A stretch of DNA of 64,000 nucleotides from Thermoplasmata archaeon (GTDB lineage Archaea; Thermoplasmatota; Thermoplasmata; Methanomassiliicoccales; Methanomethylophilaceae). The stretch covers positions 21,008 through 85,007 of the forward strand of contig SUTB01000006.1 of NCBI GenBank assembly GCA_015063125.1, written 5' to 3'. Below, piece after piece: positions 25,016-34,696 of this stretch. The first letter of the stretch is position 1; each line of letters opens with the position of its first letter. Position numbers and translations under genes: made by a program. The notes under the pieces are model-generated. The model saw nothing but the letters and a program-made list of their open reading frames with translations. It searched no databases and was not told the origin of the DNA.

Positions 25016-26446
25016 ATGAAAGGATTCGTCGGACGTGTCAGAGAGCTCGAATATCTGGAAACGATATGGTCCAAGGAGCGTTACAAAACCTGTGCGATCT
25101 TCGGCCGCAGGCGCATAGGCAAGACGAGCCTGATCAATCAGTTTATCCAAGATAAGGACAGTATTGTGTTCGATATGGTCAAGGGTTCCGAAAGGGAGAA
25201 TGTCCTGAGGATGATGCGCATCCTGGGGGAATCTCTCTCGACAGATTCGGATGCGTCCCTGTTTGATGTCTTCCAGGTATTGAAGAGGATATGTTCCGAG
25301 AGGGATACGGTAATAGTAATCGATGAGATGCCTTACCTCACTGGAAGGAATCCAGGCGCAGCATCGGAGATACAGCATTTCGTGGATTGGATGGTCGATA
25401 ACTCGGGGTCCATGATGATCGTATGCGGCTCATCCGTATCGATGATGTTGGAAGAATTGAACGACCGTAAGGATCCGCTATACGGCAGATTCCATCATAG
25501 GGTGGATCTCGGTCCTCTGACAATAGAGGAGACCAGGCAGTTCCACCCGGGATTGTCCGACCAGGATATCCTGAGGACGTATCTGATTCTGGGAGGCATC
25601 CCGTTGTTCCATGCCGGGGCGGGAGACCGCAGCTATCGGGCCATAGTCGAGGATTATCTGCTGGATCCGAACGGTATCTTCAATAACGATTCGGTCGAAA
25701 TCGTCGTCAGTGAGCTGAAATCCCTATCCTCGGATGCGATGTCCGTCTTAGAAGCCATATCGTCCGGTCACTCCAGGTTCGGGGAAATCGTCTCAAGGAC
25801 GGGTCTTCCGGATCCGGTGGTCAACAAATGTCTGACAGGTCTATCGGGTATGCGCCTGATCGACACCCTCCATCCAATGGCCGGGGCTCCGAAGCATCCC
25901 CGTTACATCATAACCGATGGTCCGACTTCATTCCATTTCTCCGTCATCAGGAACAATCCGAACTCGGTGAGAGTGACCGAGGGCAGGTATGATGCGCTGT
26001 CGCAGCAGATCACCACGTTCCTGGGGAAACAGTTCGAGATATTCTGCAGGGACGAGATATCGATAAGGTATCCGTGTGTGGAGATCGGCAGCTGGTGGGG
26101 GGCCGTGCCTGTCAGGGATGAGGAAGGGAATCCGATACACGATGACAGGGGAAAGGTCGTCACAGAGGATGAGGATATAGACGTGGTTGCCACATTGCGC
26201 AGCGGCAATAACCGCATCGATATGTTCGCGGAATGCAAGTTCACCAAGAACAAGGTGTCATTCACGACATTGAACAAACTCCAGAGGAGGGTATCATCCC
26301 TGAAGGGGGGATACAATGCAAGGTTGGCGATCGTGTCGGGATCAGGATTCGAGGACGATCTGATCGAATATGCGGAGGATGCAGGCGTGATACTGATAGG
26401 CCCCGAGAATATCGTCGGTAAGGAACCGTATCCGCAGATAATCTGA
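25016..26446 (+). CDS. Archaeal AAA-family ATPase (DUF234 type)
   Basis: The 476-residue protein belongs to the archaeal ATPase family. It has a Walker A FGRRRIGKTSLINQF (about 29-43), a Walker B region TVIVIDEMPYLTG, a sensor segment SMMIVCGSSVSMM, a winged-helix middle part, and a C-terminal DUF234 restriction-nuclease-like domain with the acidic patch EDEDIDVVA and MFAECKFTKNK (E-x-K). Families of this kind occur in many archaeal paralogs and are of uncertain role, possibly mobile or defensive. It interrupts the conserved ndk-infB neighbourhood and has its own promoter. Confidence 0.85.
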   Translation: MKGFVGRVRELEYLETIWSKERYKTCAIFGRRRIGKTSLINQFIQDKDSIVFDMVKGSERENVLRMMRILGESLSTDSDASLFDVFQVLKRICSERDTVIVIDEMPYLTGRNPGAASEIQHFVDWMVDNSGSMMIVCGSSVSMMLEELNDRKDPLYGRFHHRVDLGPLTIEETRQFHPGLSDQDILRTYLILGGIPLFHAGAGDRSYRAIVEDYLLDPNGIFNNDSVEIVVSELKSLSSDAMSVLEAISSGHSRFGEIVSRTGLPDPVVNKCLTGLSGMRLIDTLHPMAGAPKHPRYIITDGPTSFHFSVIRNNPNSVRVTEGRYDALSQQITTFLGKQFEIFCRDEISIRYPCVEIGSWWGAVPVRDEEGNPIHDDRGKVVTEDEDIDVVATLRSGNNRIDMFAECKFTKNKVSFTTLNKLQRRVSSLKGGYNARLAIVSGSGFEDDLIEYAEDAGVILIGPENIVGKEPYPQII

Positions 26447-26557
26447 GGACGTCTCCGCGACCGTATGCAAAGCTTATTTACCGAAGCGCCTTTGCCTGGT
26501 TAACTGCACTTATTATAAAGTGTCAGTCGGATTTGGAATACATGGAAAGTGGTGACT

Positions 26558-28306
26558 ATGGCGATAAGACAACCGGTTGTGAGCGTTCTCGGTCACGTTG
26601 ACCATGGGAAGACCAAGCTTTTGGATAGGATCAGGGGGACATCGGTGCAGGCCCGCGAGGCAGGCGCCATCACGCAGCACATAGGTGCGACCGAAGTCCC
26701 CATCGAGCACATCTACAAGGTCTGTAAACAGCTCATCGGGAACAAGAAGTTCGACGTTCCTGGATTGCTTTTCATCGACACCCCAGGCCACCATTCTTTC
26801 ATCACTCTCCGTGCGAGGGGAGGATCCCTCGCAGATATCGCCGTTCTCGTCATAGACATAAGGGAGGGGCTGATGCCACAGACCATCGAGTCCATCAGGA
26901 TCCTCAGGCAGTACAAGACGCCGTTCGTCATCGCCCTCAACAAGATCGACACCATCGAGGGTTGGATCTCCGAGGAGGGAAGGCCGTTCATCCTGTCCGA
27001 GAAGCAGCAGCAGGCTCACACGCTGCAGGTATTCAACGACAAGCTGTACACCGTCATCGCGCAGCTCTCCGAGGAGGGCATCTTCGCTGACAGGTACGAC
27101 AGGATCGATGACTTCACCAAGAACGTGGCGCTCGTCCCCATGTCCGCAAAGGAAGGGGAGGGTGTGCCTGATCTGCTTCTGGTCCTCATAGGATTGGCGC
27201 AGCGCTTCCTGGAGTCGAGGCTGGAGAAAGGAGAGGGACCAGGTAAGGGAACTATCCTGGAGATCAAGGAGGAGAAGGGACTGGGGAAGACCCTGGATAT
27301 GATCCTCTATTCCGGTACGATCAAGAAAGGAGACATGGTCGCCCTGGGTACGAGGGGAGCACCCGTAGTGACCAAGGTCAAGGCCATCTTGAAACCCAAA
27401 CCACTCGATGAGATCCGCGACCCCAGGGACAGGTTCGATTCCGTCCCCGTGCTGCACGCAGCGGCGGGAGTCAAGATTTCATGTCAGAACGTCGACGGGG
27501 TCATCGCCGGCGCTCCTATGCTAGTCGTGAAGAACGAGAAGGACCCCGCAATCAAATCGCTCCAGGAGGAGTCCACGGTCAAGATCGAGACGACCGAGAA
27601 CGGTATCTCCATCAAGGCCGATGCGGTAGGTTCCCTGGAAGCCCTGGCGTTCGAGGCCAAGGCCAACAACATCCCCATCCGCAAGTACGGAGTGGGAGAG
27701 ATCACCAGGAGGGATATTGTGGAGGCCGCCTACGGCGACAAGAAGAACTGTGTCCTCTTGGGATTCAACGCTACATTATCGAAGGATGCGGAGGCCGAGC
27801 TGGCCCTGCATCCCGAACTCAAGGTCATCACCAATCAGATCGTCTACAAGCTCATCGAGGATTACGTCGATTGGGTGGACGAGACCAAGAGGCAGGCCGA
27901 AGGGGACAAGAGAGCGGAGTTCTCGTTCCCCGCTAAGTTCAAGATCCTGCCCAACTGCATCTTCCGTGCCAGCAAGCCCGCCATCGTCGGCGTCAGGGTT
28001 TTGGCTGGAAGGATCAGGCCCGGCGAGAACCTCATAGGTCCCGACGGACGCGACTGCGGAAGGATCAAATCTATCCACACCGGAGAAGACACCCTGAAGG
28101 AAGCCGTACAGGGAGAGGAGGTCGCCGTCGGTATAGAGGGTGTAACCGCGGGCAGGCAGATCAACGAGGAAGATGTCATCTATGTGGACCTCATCGGATC
28201 TTCCATAAAACCGCTGAAGGAGATGGACCTCAACGAAGACGAGAAGATGGCCTTGGAAGAGACCATCGCGATCAAGCGTAAGGACGAGCCCTTCTGGGGA
28301 ATGTAA
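26558..28306 (+). CDS. infB: Translation initiation factor aIF5B (IF-2)
   Basis: The 582-residue GTPase joins ribosomal subunits and places initiator tRNA. G1 is [17 protein letters not shown], followed by the switch II motif DTPGHHSF, NKID, and beta-barrel domains II-IV (for instance KGDMVALGTRGAPVVTKVKA and VRVLAGRIRPGENLIG). Length is typical of archaeal and eukaryotic types without the long N-terminus. The start is ATG 26558 with GGTGA just before it. Confidence 0.96.
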   Translation: MAIRQPVVSVLGHVDHGKTKLLDRIRGTSVQAREAGAITQHIGATEVPIEHIYKVCKQLIGNKKFDVPGLLFIDTPGHHSFITLRARGGSLADIAVLVIDIREGLMPQTIESIRILRQYKTPFVIALNKIDTIEGWISEEGRPFILSEKQQQAHTLQVFNDKLYTVIAQLSEEGIFADRYDRIDDFTKNVALVPMSAKEGEGVPDLLLVLIGLAQRFLESRLEKGEGPGKGTILEIKEEKGLGKTLDMILYSGTIKKGDMVALGTRGAPVVTKVKAILKPKPLDEIRDPRDRFDSVPVLHAAAGVKISCQNVDGVIAGAPMLVVKNEKDPAIKSLQEESTVKIETTENGISIKADAVGSLEALAFEAKANNIPIRKYGVGEITRRDIVEAAYGDKKNCVLLGFNATLSKDAEAELALHPELKVITNQIVYKLIEDYVDWVDETKRQAEGDKRAEFSFPAKFKILPNCIFRASKPAIVGVRVLAGRIRPGENLIGPDGRDCGRIKSIHTGEDTLKEAVQGEEVAVGIEGVTAGRQINEEDVIYVDLIGSSIKPLKEMDLNEDEKMALEETIAIKRKDEPFWGM

Positions 28307-28408
28307 TCGAGAAATCAAACTGGGCAAGTCTTTGATTTGTCGCCGATTAATTCACACCGAGGATTTCTGACGGCATATGTTTTAACCTATGGGATGCACA
28401 ATCCAATC

Positions 28409-28893
28409 ATGACACGCCAGATGAGGAAATCCGTGAGGGAAGTGAAGGAATTCGACGACATCGTCAGCATCATCGACCGCTGCGAGGTCGTAAGGGTCGG
28501 CCTGAAGGACGAACCGTTCCCGTACGTGGTCCCCCTGTCCTACGGATTCGATGTGAACGAAGGGAAGGTGTCCCTGTACTTCCATTGTGCCCCGGTGGGC
28601 AGGAAGGTCGAGCTCATCGAGAATGACCCCCATGTCTGCATCGAATGTGACAGGTCCAAGCTGTTCAGCGGGGAGGAACGCGGCATACCTGCGATTTCGA
28701 GAGCGTGATCGCCAACGACACCGTCACCGAGGTCCGTTCCGAGGAGGCACTCAAAGGCCTCGGTCTCATAATGCAGCACTGCGGATACGGCCAGAGGAAG
28801 CTCAACGAATCCACGTTGGAGCGTTTGAAGGTCTATCGTATCGATCTGGAGGATGTCTCCGGCAAAAGGCGGCAGGAGGACGGGCATCACTGA
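28409..28893 (+). pseudogene. Frameshifted NimA-like PPOX-fold flavin-binding protein
   Basis: The first part (28409-28708) encodes MTRQMRKSVREVKEFDDIVS, PYVVPLSYGFD and LYFHCAPVGRKVELIENDPH, the pyridoxamine-phosphate-oxidase-like split barrel of NimA-type proteins. The frame breaks near 28685-28695 and the rest (ACDFESVIANDTVTEVRSEE and on, to 28893) continues in another frame. Removing one base around ATACCTGCG restores a full-length protein of about 160 residues. Either a recent pseudogene or a sequencing error. It sits between aIF5B and S6e, where archaea usually have no extra gene. Confidence 0.7.
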
Positions 28894-28995
28894 ACGTCAC
28901 CGTACATACGACGCCTGTACTGTGCGGAACGGATAGTCGGTCTATCCATATCTTTTTAAACCATCCTTTATTACACGCACAATACAGGTGTTCAA

Positions 28996-29394
28996 ATGGC
29001 AGAATTCAAAGCTGTTGTTAACGACAAGAAAACCGGAAAGTCATACAATGTGGCTGTCTCCGGTCACCACGCGAACTCTCTGATCGGTATCACAATCGGA
29101 GAGACAGTCGACGGAGTCTTCTTTGGTCTCCCCGAGTACAAGATTAAGATCACCGGTGGATCCGACTCCAACGGCACACCCATGAGGAAGGACCTTCCCG
29201 GAAACAAGAGGCTCAGACTCCTGCTCTCCGACGGAAAGGGATTCCACGAGAGGTACGACGGAGAGAGGAAGAGGACCGCAATCCGCGGTAACGCCATCTC
29301 CGCAGAGATCGTCCAGATCAACGCCGTCATCGAAGAGTACGGACCCAAGTCCATCGAGGAGTGTCTCAACCCCGAGGCACCCGCGGAGAACTGA
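28996..29394 (+). CDS. rps6e: Ribosomal protein S6e
   Basis: The 132-residue protein has the archaeal S6e core: [49 protein letters not shown] and [20 protein letters not shown]. It belongs to the 30S subunit. The stop overlaps the aIF2-gamma start (TGATG). Confidence 0.96.
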   Translation: MAEFKAVVNDKKTGKSYNVAVSGHHANSLIGITIGETVDGVFFGLPEYKIKITGGSDSNGTPMRKDLPGNKRLRLLLSDGKGFHERYDGERKRTAIRGNAISAEIVQINAVIEEYGPKSIEECLNPEAPAEN

Positions 29395-30632
29395 TGAAAG
29401 TACCAAAGCAGCCCGAGATCAACATCGGGATGATCGGTCACGTCGACCACGGTAAGACAACCCTTACCAAGGCCCTTTCGGGAGAGTGGACTGACCGTCA
29501 CTCGGAGGAATTGAAGAGAGGAATCTCCATCCGTCTCGGGTACGCAGACGTAGCGTTCTACAAATGTCCTGAATGTCAGGGTGCAGCGGCATACGGCACC
29601 ACCAAGAAGTGTAAGAACTGCGGTGCCGAGGCCGAGTACCTCAGGGCGGTGTCCTTCGTTGACGCCCCCGGACACGAGACCCTAATGGCGACCATGCTCT
29701 CGGGAGCTGCCCTCATGGACGGAGCCCTGCTGCTGGTGGCGGCTAACGAGAAGTGCCCCCAGCCTCAGACGAAGGAGCATCTGATGGCCCTGTCGATCAT
29801 CGGTATCGACAAGATCATCATCGTCCAGAACAAGATCGACATCGTCACAAGGGAACAGGCCATCGAGAACTACAAGCAGATCAAGGAGTTCGTCAAAGGG
29901 ACCATAGCGGAGAACGCCCCCATCATCCCCATCTCGGCCAACCGCGGTGTGAACATCGATATGCTCATCGAGGCTATCGAGGAGCACATCGTAGCGAAGG
30001 TCAAGAGGAATGCGAAGGCAACCCCGCTCATGCACGTCGCACGTTCATTCGATATCAACTCCCCCGGAACCAAACCGGAGGACCTCAAGGGAGGAGTACT
30101 GGGAGGAACACTCATCCAGGGAACCCTGAAGGTCGGGGACGATATCGAGATCTCCCCCGGAAGGAAGACAGAGGTGGCTGGAAAGGTCGTCTACGAGAGG
30201 ATCACCGCCAAGGTGACATCGCTCGAGGCGGGCGGCCGTTCCGTCAAGTCGGTCGTTCCCGGAGGACTCATCGCCATCGGAACGGGTTTAGACGCATCCA
30301 TCACGAAGTCCGACGGATTGACAGGAAGGGTCATCGGTTCACCCGGTGAGCTTCCCGAGGTCGTCCATGACTTCAAGATGAAGACCACTCTGCTTGACCG
30401 TGTGGTGGGTTCATCCGCAGAACTGTCTGTGGAGGACATCAAGAGCAATGAGCCCCTGATGCTCAGCGTAGGTACGGCTACCACTGTGGGAGTCGTCAAG
30501 AGCGCCAGGAACGGAGCGGCCGAGGTCGTGCTTAAGATTCCGGTGTGCATCCTGCCCGGCCAGAGGGTCGCAATCTCCAGAAGGATCTCCAACAAGTGGA
30601 GACTCATCGGTTACGGTATCGTAGATCAGTGA
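29394..30632 (+). CDS. eif2g: Translation initiation factor 2 subunit gamma
   Basis: The 412-residue GTPase subunit of aIF2 delivers Met-tRNAi. It shows G1 [19 protein letters not shown], a zinc ribbon [47 protein letters not shown] and the domain II/III barrels ([20 protein letters not shown]). The ATG at 29394 overlaps the S6e stop, giving the family N-terminus. Confidence 0.96.
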   Translation: MKVPKQPEINIGMIGHVDHGKTTLTKALSGEWTDRHSEELKRGISIRLGYADVAFYKCPECQGAAAYGTTKKCKNCGAEAEYLRAVSFVDAPGHETLMATMLSGAALMDGALLLVAANEKCPQPQTKEHLMALSIIGIDKIIIVQNKIDIVTREQAIENYKQIKEFVKGTIAENAPIIPISANRGVNIDMLIEAIEEHIVAKVKRNAKATPLMHVARSFDINSPGTKPEDLKGGVLGGTLIQGTLKVGDDIEISPGRKTEVAGKVVYERITAKVTSLEAGGRSVKSVVPGGLIAIGTGLDASITKSDGLTGRVIGSPGELPEVVHDFKMKTTLLDRVVGSSAELSVEDIKSNEPLMLSVGTATTVGVVKSARNGAAEVVLKIPVCILPGQRVAISRRISNKWRLIGYGIVDQ

Positions 30633-30636
30633 GATC

Positions 30637-31005
30637 ATGCAGACCGTCGTGCTCGACACAAACGCCTTACTCATGCCTTTCGAGATGAAGATGAACCTCG
30701 ACCTCGCATTGAGGGATCTCCTCGGCGAGGTCAGGATCGTCGTCCCCGGACCGTTGGTCGGGGAATTGAAGCACATGGACCACAAGTACGCGAAAGCGGC
30801 CATAGCTTTGGCCCGCAAGTACGAGATCATCCCTACGGAGTACACCGGGGACAACGCAGTGGTCGAGATGGCCGCCAAGACCGGCGGTTACGTCCTTACC
30901 AATGACAAGGAGCTGAGGAGAAGGCTTAGGAAGGAAGGGGTGCCGATAATCATGCTCCGTTCAGGAACGCACCTCGTCATCGATTCGTATCTCGGCGAGG
31001 AATGA
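30637..31005 (+). CDS. PIN-domain protein (Fcf1/Utp24-like)
   Basis: The 122-residue single-domain PIN nuclease has the acidic site residues in VVLDTNALLMPFE, VGELKHMDHK, TGDNAVVEMAAKTGGYVLTNDKELRRRL. Archaeal homologs lie directly after aIF2-gamma and resemble the eukaryotic Fcf1/Utp24 rRNA-processing nuclease. The position makes rRNA maturation more likely than a VapC toxin role, and no antitoxin gene is adjacent. Confidence 0.85.
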   Translation: MQTVVLDTNALLMPFEMKMNLDLALRDLLGEVRIVVPGPLVGELKHMDHKYAKAAIALARKYEIIPTEYTGDNAVVEMAAKTGGYVLTNDKELRRRLRKEGVPIIMLRSGTHLVIDSYLGEE

Positions 31006-31006
31006 T

Positions 31007-31471
31007 TCATCCCGAGATCTCTTTTCCGAAGTCCGTGATTATCTCCAGAACGTTCCCGACGAGGATGATGTCCATGAGCTCCCTCGCCCTATCCGTTGAT
31101 TCCTGGAGTATCCCGATTATACAAAGATCGCTCCCGAACATATCCCTCATCATCTGAGCATCCTTGTCCGAGTGCGTGGTCACCGCCACCCTGTGCATCC
31201 CGTTGTCGTATGCGACGCATACGCCCTCGATCTGATCCACCTTGGCGGTCTCCGGGTCGAGGACGTTGTCCTCTCCCACGATATCGATAATCTGTTTGTC
31301 TGGTTCTGTTGATTCCGAGCCTATGATCCTGGGTCCGATCTCCTTCATTATGGAAGGGTCGGTGACGACGGACGTCCCGCTGCCTTCGAGGCAGACTATA
31401 GCAACCTCTATCCTCTTCTCCTCAAGGGACTTCGATAGGATCGCAGGGATATCCGTCGGCATCCTGATCAC
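31007..31471 (-). CDS. DUF2099-like protein (methanogenesis marker 8 related), short form
   Basis: The 154 residues resemble the second half of the DUF2099/methanogenesis marker 8 family: CLEGSGTSVVTDPSIMKEIG, then VLDPETAKVDQIEGVCVAYDNG and HRVAVTTHSDKDAQMMRDMF. The usual N-terminal Cys-rich half of about 100 residues is absent. Family members are found in methanogens and have no known reaction. It overlaps the cyclophilin gene by four bases and is co-transcribed with it. Confidence 0.6.
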   Translation of the reverse strand: MIRMPTDIPAILSKSLEEKRIEVAIVCLEGSGTSVVTDPSIMKEIGPRIIGSESTEPDKQIIDIVGEDNVLDPETAKVDQIEGVCVAYDNGMHRVAVTTHSDKDAQMMRDMFGSDLCIIGILQESTDRARELMDIILVGNVLEIITDFGKEISG

Positions 31472-31947
31472 TCGATTACTTCGACCGATACGAGCTTGAC
31501 AGGTTCAAGAGGCCTGTCCATCCTGTCGGTCTGGACCTTGCTGATCTTGTCGGCGACGTCCATTCCCTCGAGCACGGTTCCGAACACGGGATGTGCCGAA
31601 GGTGTCCTGGGGTCCTCCTTGTCGAGGTAGGTGTTGTCGACGACGTTGATGAAGAACTGGCTGCCTCCGCTGTGGGGCCTTCCGGTGTTGGCCATCGAGA
31701 TGGTTCCCCTGATGTTGGAGTGTCCGGTTCCGAACTCGTCCTCGATGGTGTATCCGGGTCCGCCCATTCCGGTTCCCTGGGGGTCTCCTCCCTGAATCAT
31801 GAATCCCTCGATGACCCTGTGGAAAATGGTGCCGTCGTAGAAGCCGTCCTTAGAGAGCTTGACGAAGTTGCCTGTGGTGATGGGCATGTCGTCGTGCATT
31901 TTGATCTTGATGTCACCCATTGAGGTGTGCATAATCACTGTGGTCAT
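31468..31947 (-). CDS. Cyclophilin-type peptidyl-prolyl isomerase
   Basis: The 159-residue enzyme starts MTTVIMHTSMGDIKIKMHDD and has the cyclophilin signature FHRVIEGFMIQGGDPQGTGM with the catalytic Arg, GTISMANTGRPHSGGSQFFI and HPVFGTVLEGMDVADKI. It is a short cytoplasmic form without signal peptide. The ATG at 31947 is chosen; the longer frame has no homology. Confidence 0.94.
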   Translation of the reverse strand: MTTVIMHTSMGDIKIKMHDDMPITTGNFVKLSKDGFYDGTIFHRVIEGFMIQGGDPQGTGMGGPGYTIEDEFGTGHSNIRGTISMANTGRPHSGGSQFFINVVDNTYLDKEDPRTPSAHPVFGTVLEGMDVADKISKVQTDRMDRPLEPVKLVSVEVIE

Positions 31948-32035
31948 GTGTGGTGGATAGGCTTCATATGAAAAAAACTTGGGTAGCGAAGACTCGATTA
32001 TATACGCTGAAACCCTCGATAGATACGGTGGGAAC

Positions 32036-32665
32036 ATGAAGGTCCTGTTGATCAACGGAAGCCCTCACGAGAAGGGTTGCACATACACATCACTGAAGGA
32101 AGTCGCGGATACGCTGGAACAGAACGGCATCTCCACCGAGATCCATTGGATCGGCAAGGGGGACATTCCCGGATGCAGGAGCTGCGGATACTGCAGGTCC
32201 AAAGGACGTTGCGTCATCGAGGATGATGTAAACGCCATCGGAGCGAGGATCGATGAATTCGACGGCTTCGTTTTCGGCGCACCGGTCTTCTATTCCGGGC
32301 CTGCGGCGCAGATCACCGCATGGATGGACCGTTTCTTCTATTCCTACTCATCGAAGCTGGGAGGCAAGGCTGCAGCATCCGTCGTCAACGCCCGCAGGGG
32401 AGGCAACTCAGCATCATTCGAGAGGCTCAACCAGTACTATCTCATCAGCGGGATGATCGTTCCCGGATCCCAGTATTGGAACATGACCCATGGTTTGGCA
32501 CCGGAGGACGTCTCCAAGGACGGTGAGGGGCTTCAGACCATGAGGGCTCTGGGAAGGAACATGGCATGGATCCTGAAATGCATCGATGCAGGCAAGGAGA
32601 AAGGACTATCGTTCCCTGAGCTGGAGCCCAGGATAGCTACCCATTTCGTAATGCCCAAGGAATGA
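32036..32665 (+). CDS. NAD(P)H-dependent FMN reductase / iron-sulfur flavoprotein
   Basis: The 209-residue flavodoxin-fold protein has the FMN phosphate loop LLINGSPHEKGCTYTSL, a Cys cluster CRSCGYCRSKGRC that may hold an Fe-S cluster as in Isf proteins, and FGAPVFYSGPAAQITAWMDR. It probably passes electrons to small quinone or oxygen acceptors. The ATG at 32036 follows a TATATACGC promoter box by about 35 bases. Confidence 0.85.
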   Translation: MKVLLINGSPHEKGCTYTSLKEVADTLEQNGISTEIHWIGKGDIPGCRSCGYCRSKGRCVIEDDVNAIGARIDEFDGFVFGAPVFYSGPAAQITAWMDRFFYSYSSKLGGKAAASVVNARRGGNSASFERLNQYYLISGMIVPGSQYWNMTHGLAPEDVSKDGEGLQTMRALGRNMAWILKCIDAGKEKGLSFPELEPRIATHFVMPKE

Positions 32666-32668
32666 GGT

Positions 32669-33205
32669 TCATTCCTCGGATTCGCTGCACACGAGCCTGT
32701 AGGATTCCGCGTTGATCATAGGGATGTTGATTAGGTACAGCAGCCACGATTTCAGCGGCGGCGTGTCCGTGAACGGAGGGGTGTAGAACTTCCTCACAGA
32801 TGGGAGGAACATGATGATCTCCGCGATGATGATGGGGACCGCCACGAGTTCCGGGCTCATTATGAAGCCTGAATAGATTATACCCTGAAGGTCCAGCACG
32901 CTCAGCAGCCAATTCGATATGAAAAGAAGGATAGATGAGCGGACGACCGATCTCCATGACTGAGGTCTTGCCGAGGGCACTCCGAGGATCGCCCTGACCA
33001 CCAGAACGGACATGCCCAGCATGAACAGGATGGACACGAAGTTGATGATCATCCTCCATACCGTGCTCTCGGCAGGGGACACTATCGAAGTGAAGTTGAT
33101 CAGGTAACGGAAAAGGACCAGGGTTAGCATGAGCTCTCCCACTATAAGCACCCTGGGCATCTTCTTGCGCGCCCGGCTCCTGGTCGGTTTAACGTACTCT
33201 GACAT
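32669..33205 (-). CDS. Unknown membrane protein (4 TM)
   Basis: This 178-residue protein has a basic N-terminus (KPTRSRARKKMPR), then hydrophobic segments at about 17-38, 50-73, 88-110 and 115-137. No family is recognised. It is divergent from the membrane protein gene at 33248, with 42 bases between the starts, so the two share a promoter region. Convergent with the flavoprotein gene, three bases apart. Confidence 0.65.
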   Translation of the reverse strand: MSEYVKPTRSRARKKMPRVLIVGELMLTLVLFRYLINFTSIVSPAESTVWRMIINFVSILFMLGMSVLVVRAILGVPSARPQSWRSVVRSSILLFISNWLLSVLDLQGIIYSGFIMSPELVAVPIIIAEIIMFLPSVRKFYTPPFTDTPPLKSWLLYLINIPMINAESYRLVCSESEE

Positions 33206-33247
33206 TTGGGGGGCAAACAGTTTATTAGTAAATACAGTTAGCGGGGC

Positions 33248-34171
33248 ATGGGTAGTCCTAGCGCAGACAAGTTCCTCACCTGCGTTCTCAAGCGTTCCGA
33301 GAACGACGCCATCGTACGTGTCGGAGCGCTCATTCTGATAATGCTCGTCGTCCCTGTGATGGCAGTGCTGCTGACCTTGGATGCACTTTGGATCTTCAAT
33401 ACGTATTTCGCCGATCCTACCGAGGTCATAGAGTTGCCCAACTTCATCCTCGATCACATGGACGATTTCGTCGGCGCACACATGATGGAGTACACCATCG
33501 GGACGTTCATCCTGTTCTTCCTGATGAAGGCCTTCTATGACCATTGCAAGCGCGACCACCTGTGGATGGATTCGCTCATAGGATATGCAGAGGAGAAGGG
33601 CCGCGACACCGCCAAATTGAAGGACATCAGGGAGGAGATGAAGATCGGCAGGGCGGACCGCATCTACAAGGTATACGGGGTATGGTTCGTCATCGTCGGT
33701 CTGTGCTGCGTATTCCAGGCTCTCTTCATCAGCATGAGGGACCTTCAGCCCCACACGGCTGTAGCGGTCATCAACGCGCTGATATTCGTGATGATCGTCC
33801 AGCTATCCTATACCACCGGTTTCCTGATCTACTTCATCAACATCTACGACGAGGTCCAGGTCAGGTTCACGGAGGAGTATCAATCGCTGATGTCGGATCT
33901 GCTTCCGGATCTGGGGGTCATGGTCGACAACATCAAGGAGATCAAGATGGTCCCGTACATGGTCATCACCATCCTCACCCTGGGGCTGCTGTCCCTGTTC
34001 AGCATGTTCTGGGCCGTCCATACCCTTAATATCCACATCAAGAACCAGTGGGATTACGAGGAGAAGCTTATGCGCATAATCGCCAAGAGGGAGAAGGCCA
34101 TCCGTGTCGAGGTCGTCGAGGACACAGACGACAGCCTCAAGGGATTGGCCAGACGTATGATGAGGTCTTAA
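33248..34171 (+). CDS. Unknown polytopic membrane protein
   Basis: The 307-residue protein has hydrophobic segments at about 24-52, 72-96, 138-160, 170-198 and 235-260. Charged cytoplasmic loops lie between (YAEEKGRDTAKLKDIREEMK) and the tail is charged (REKAIRVEVVEDTDDSLKGL). No transporter signature is seen. Its start codon lies 42 bases from the divergent 4-TM protein, so a joint function is possible. Confidence 0.65.
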   Translation: MGSPSADKFLTCVLKRSENDAIVRVGALILIMLVVPVMAVLLTLDALWIFNTYFADPTEVIELPNFILDHMDDFVGAHMMEYTIGTFILFFLMKAFYDHCKRDHLWMDSLIGYAEEKGRDTAKLKDIREEMKIGRADRIYKVYGVWFVIVGLCCVFQALFISMRDLQPHTAVAVINALIFVMIVQLSYTTGFLIYFINIYDEVQVRFTEEYQSLMSDLLPDLGVMVDNIKEIKMVPYMVITILTLGLLSLFSMFWAVHTLNIHIKNQWDYEEKLMRIIAKREKAIRVEVVEDTDDSLKGLARRMMRS

Positions 34172-34695
34172 TCCTCGCGTTTTCCTTTTATCGACAGAAG
34201 GATGAACATCCATTCCAGCTCGGCCTTGCTGACGTTCCCGCCACATGACATGAGGGCGTAGGTGACGCCTTCCCATTTGACCCTGTCGCCGGAATCATTG
34301 AACCCGTTCCTCTCATAGAATCTGATTCTGGAGAGCCGCTGATCGTTATTGTCTGCCCTTGGATCGAGAGCCTCCGTGTTGAGGGCGAACCTGCTGCCTG
34401 GATGCATCTCCTTGATCATGGAGAGTACGGCCGTGCCATATCCCCGGTTCCTGAGTCCCGGTACGATGGCTAGGTAGTAGATGTATACGAGATTATGGCG
34501 GAATATCCTGTAGAGGATGCCTACCCTGTCGTCACCATCCAGAATGACGCTGAACTCTCCCAGGTCGGTTCCGGACACCTTCATGATGGACTCTATCTTA
34601 TCCCGTTCCGGCTCAGGGAACGACGAGTAATAGAGGTCTACAGCGAACGTATAGTCCTCGGAATCGGGCTCTACACGTCTCAACGACAGCCGCAT
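34168..34695 (-). CDS. GNAT-family N-acetyltransferase
   Basis: The protein (175 residues from the ATG at 34695) has the acetyl-CoA motif LAIVPGLRNRGYGTAVLSMI (R/Q-x-x-G-x-G/A) and the C-terminal RIRFYERNGF strand-helix. The substrate is unknown. The start follows the stop of the upstream gene by one base (TGACATG), so the two are translationally coupled. Its end overlaps the convergent gene at 34171 by four bases. Confidence 0.85.
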   Translation of the reverse strand: MRLSLRRVEPDSEDYTFAVDLYYSSFPEPERDKIESIMKVSGTDLGEFSVILDGDDRVGILYRIFRHNLVYIYYLAIVPGLRNRGYGTAVLSMIKEMHPGSRFALNTEALDPRADNNDQRLSRIRFYERNGFNDSGDRVKWEGVTYALMSCGGNVSKAELEWMFILLSIKGKRED

Positions 34696-34696
34696 G

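Noticed and set aside
30637..31005. VapC toxin
   Set aside because: No antitoxin gene is adjacent and the position after aIF2-gamma is the conserved place of the Fcf1-like PIN protein.
33206..33754. Long N-terminal extension of the 178-residue membrane protein
   Set aside because: The extension is antisense to the gene at 33248 and lacks similarity; the ATG at 33205 gives a normal basic N-terminus.
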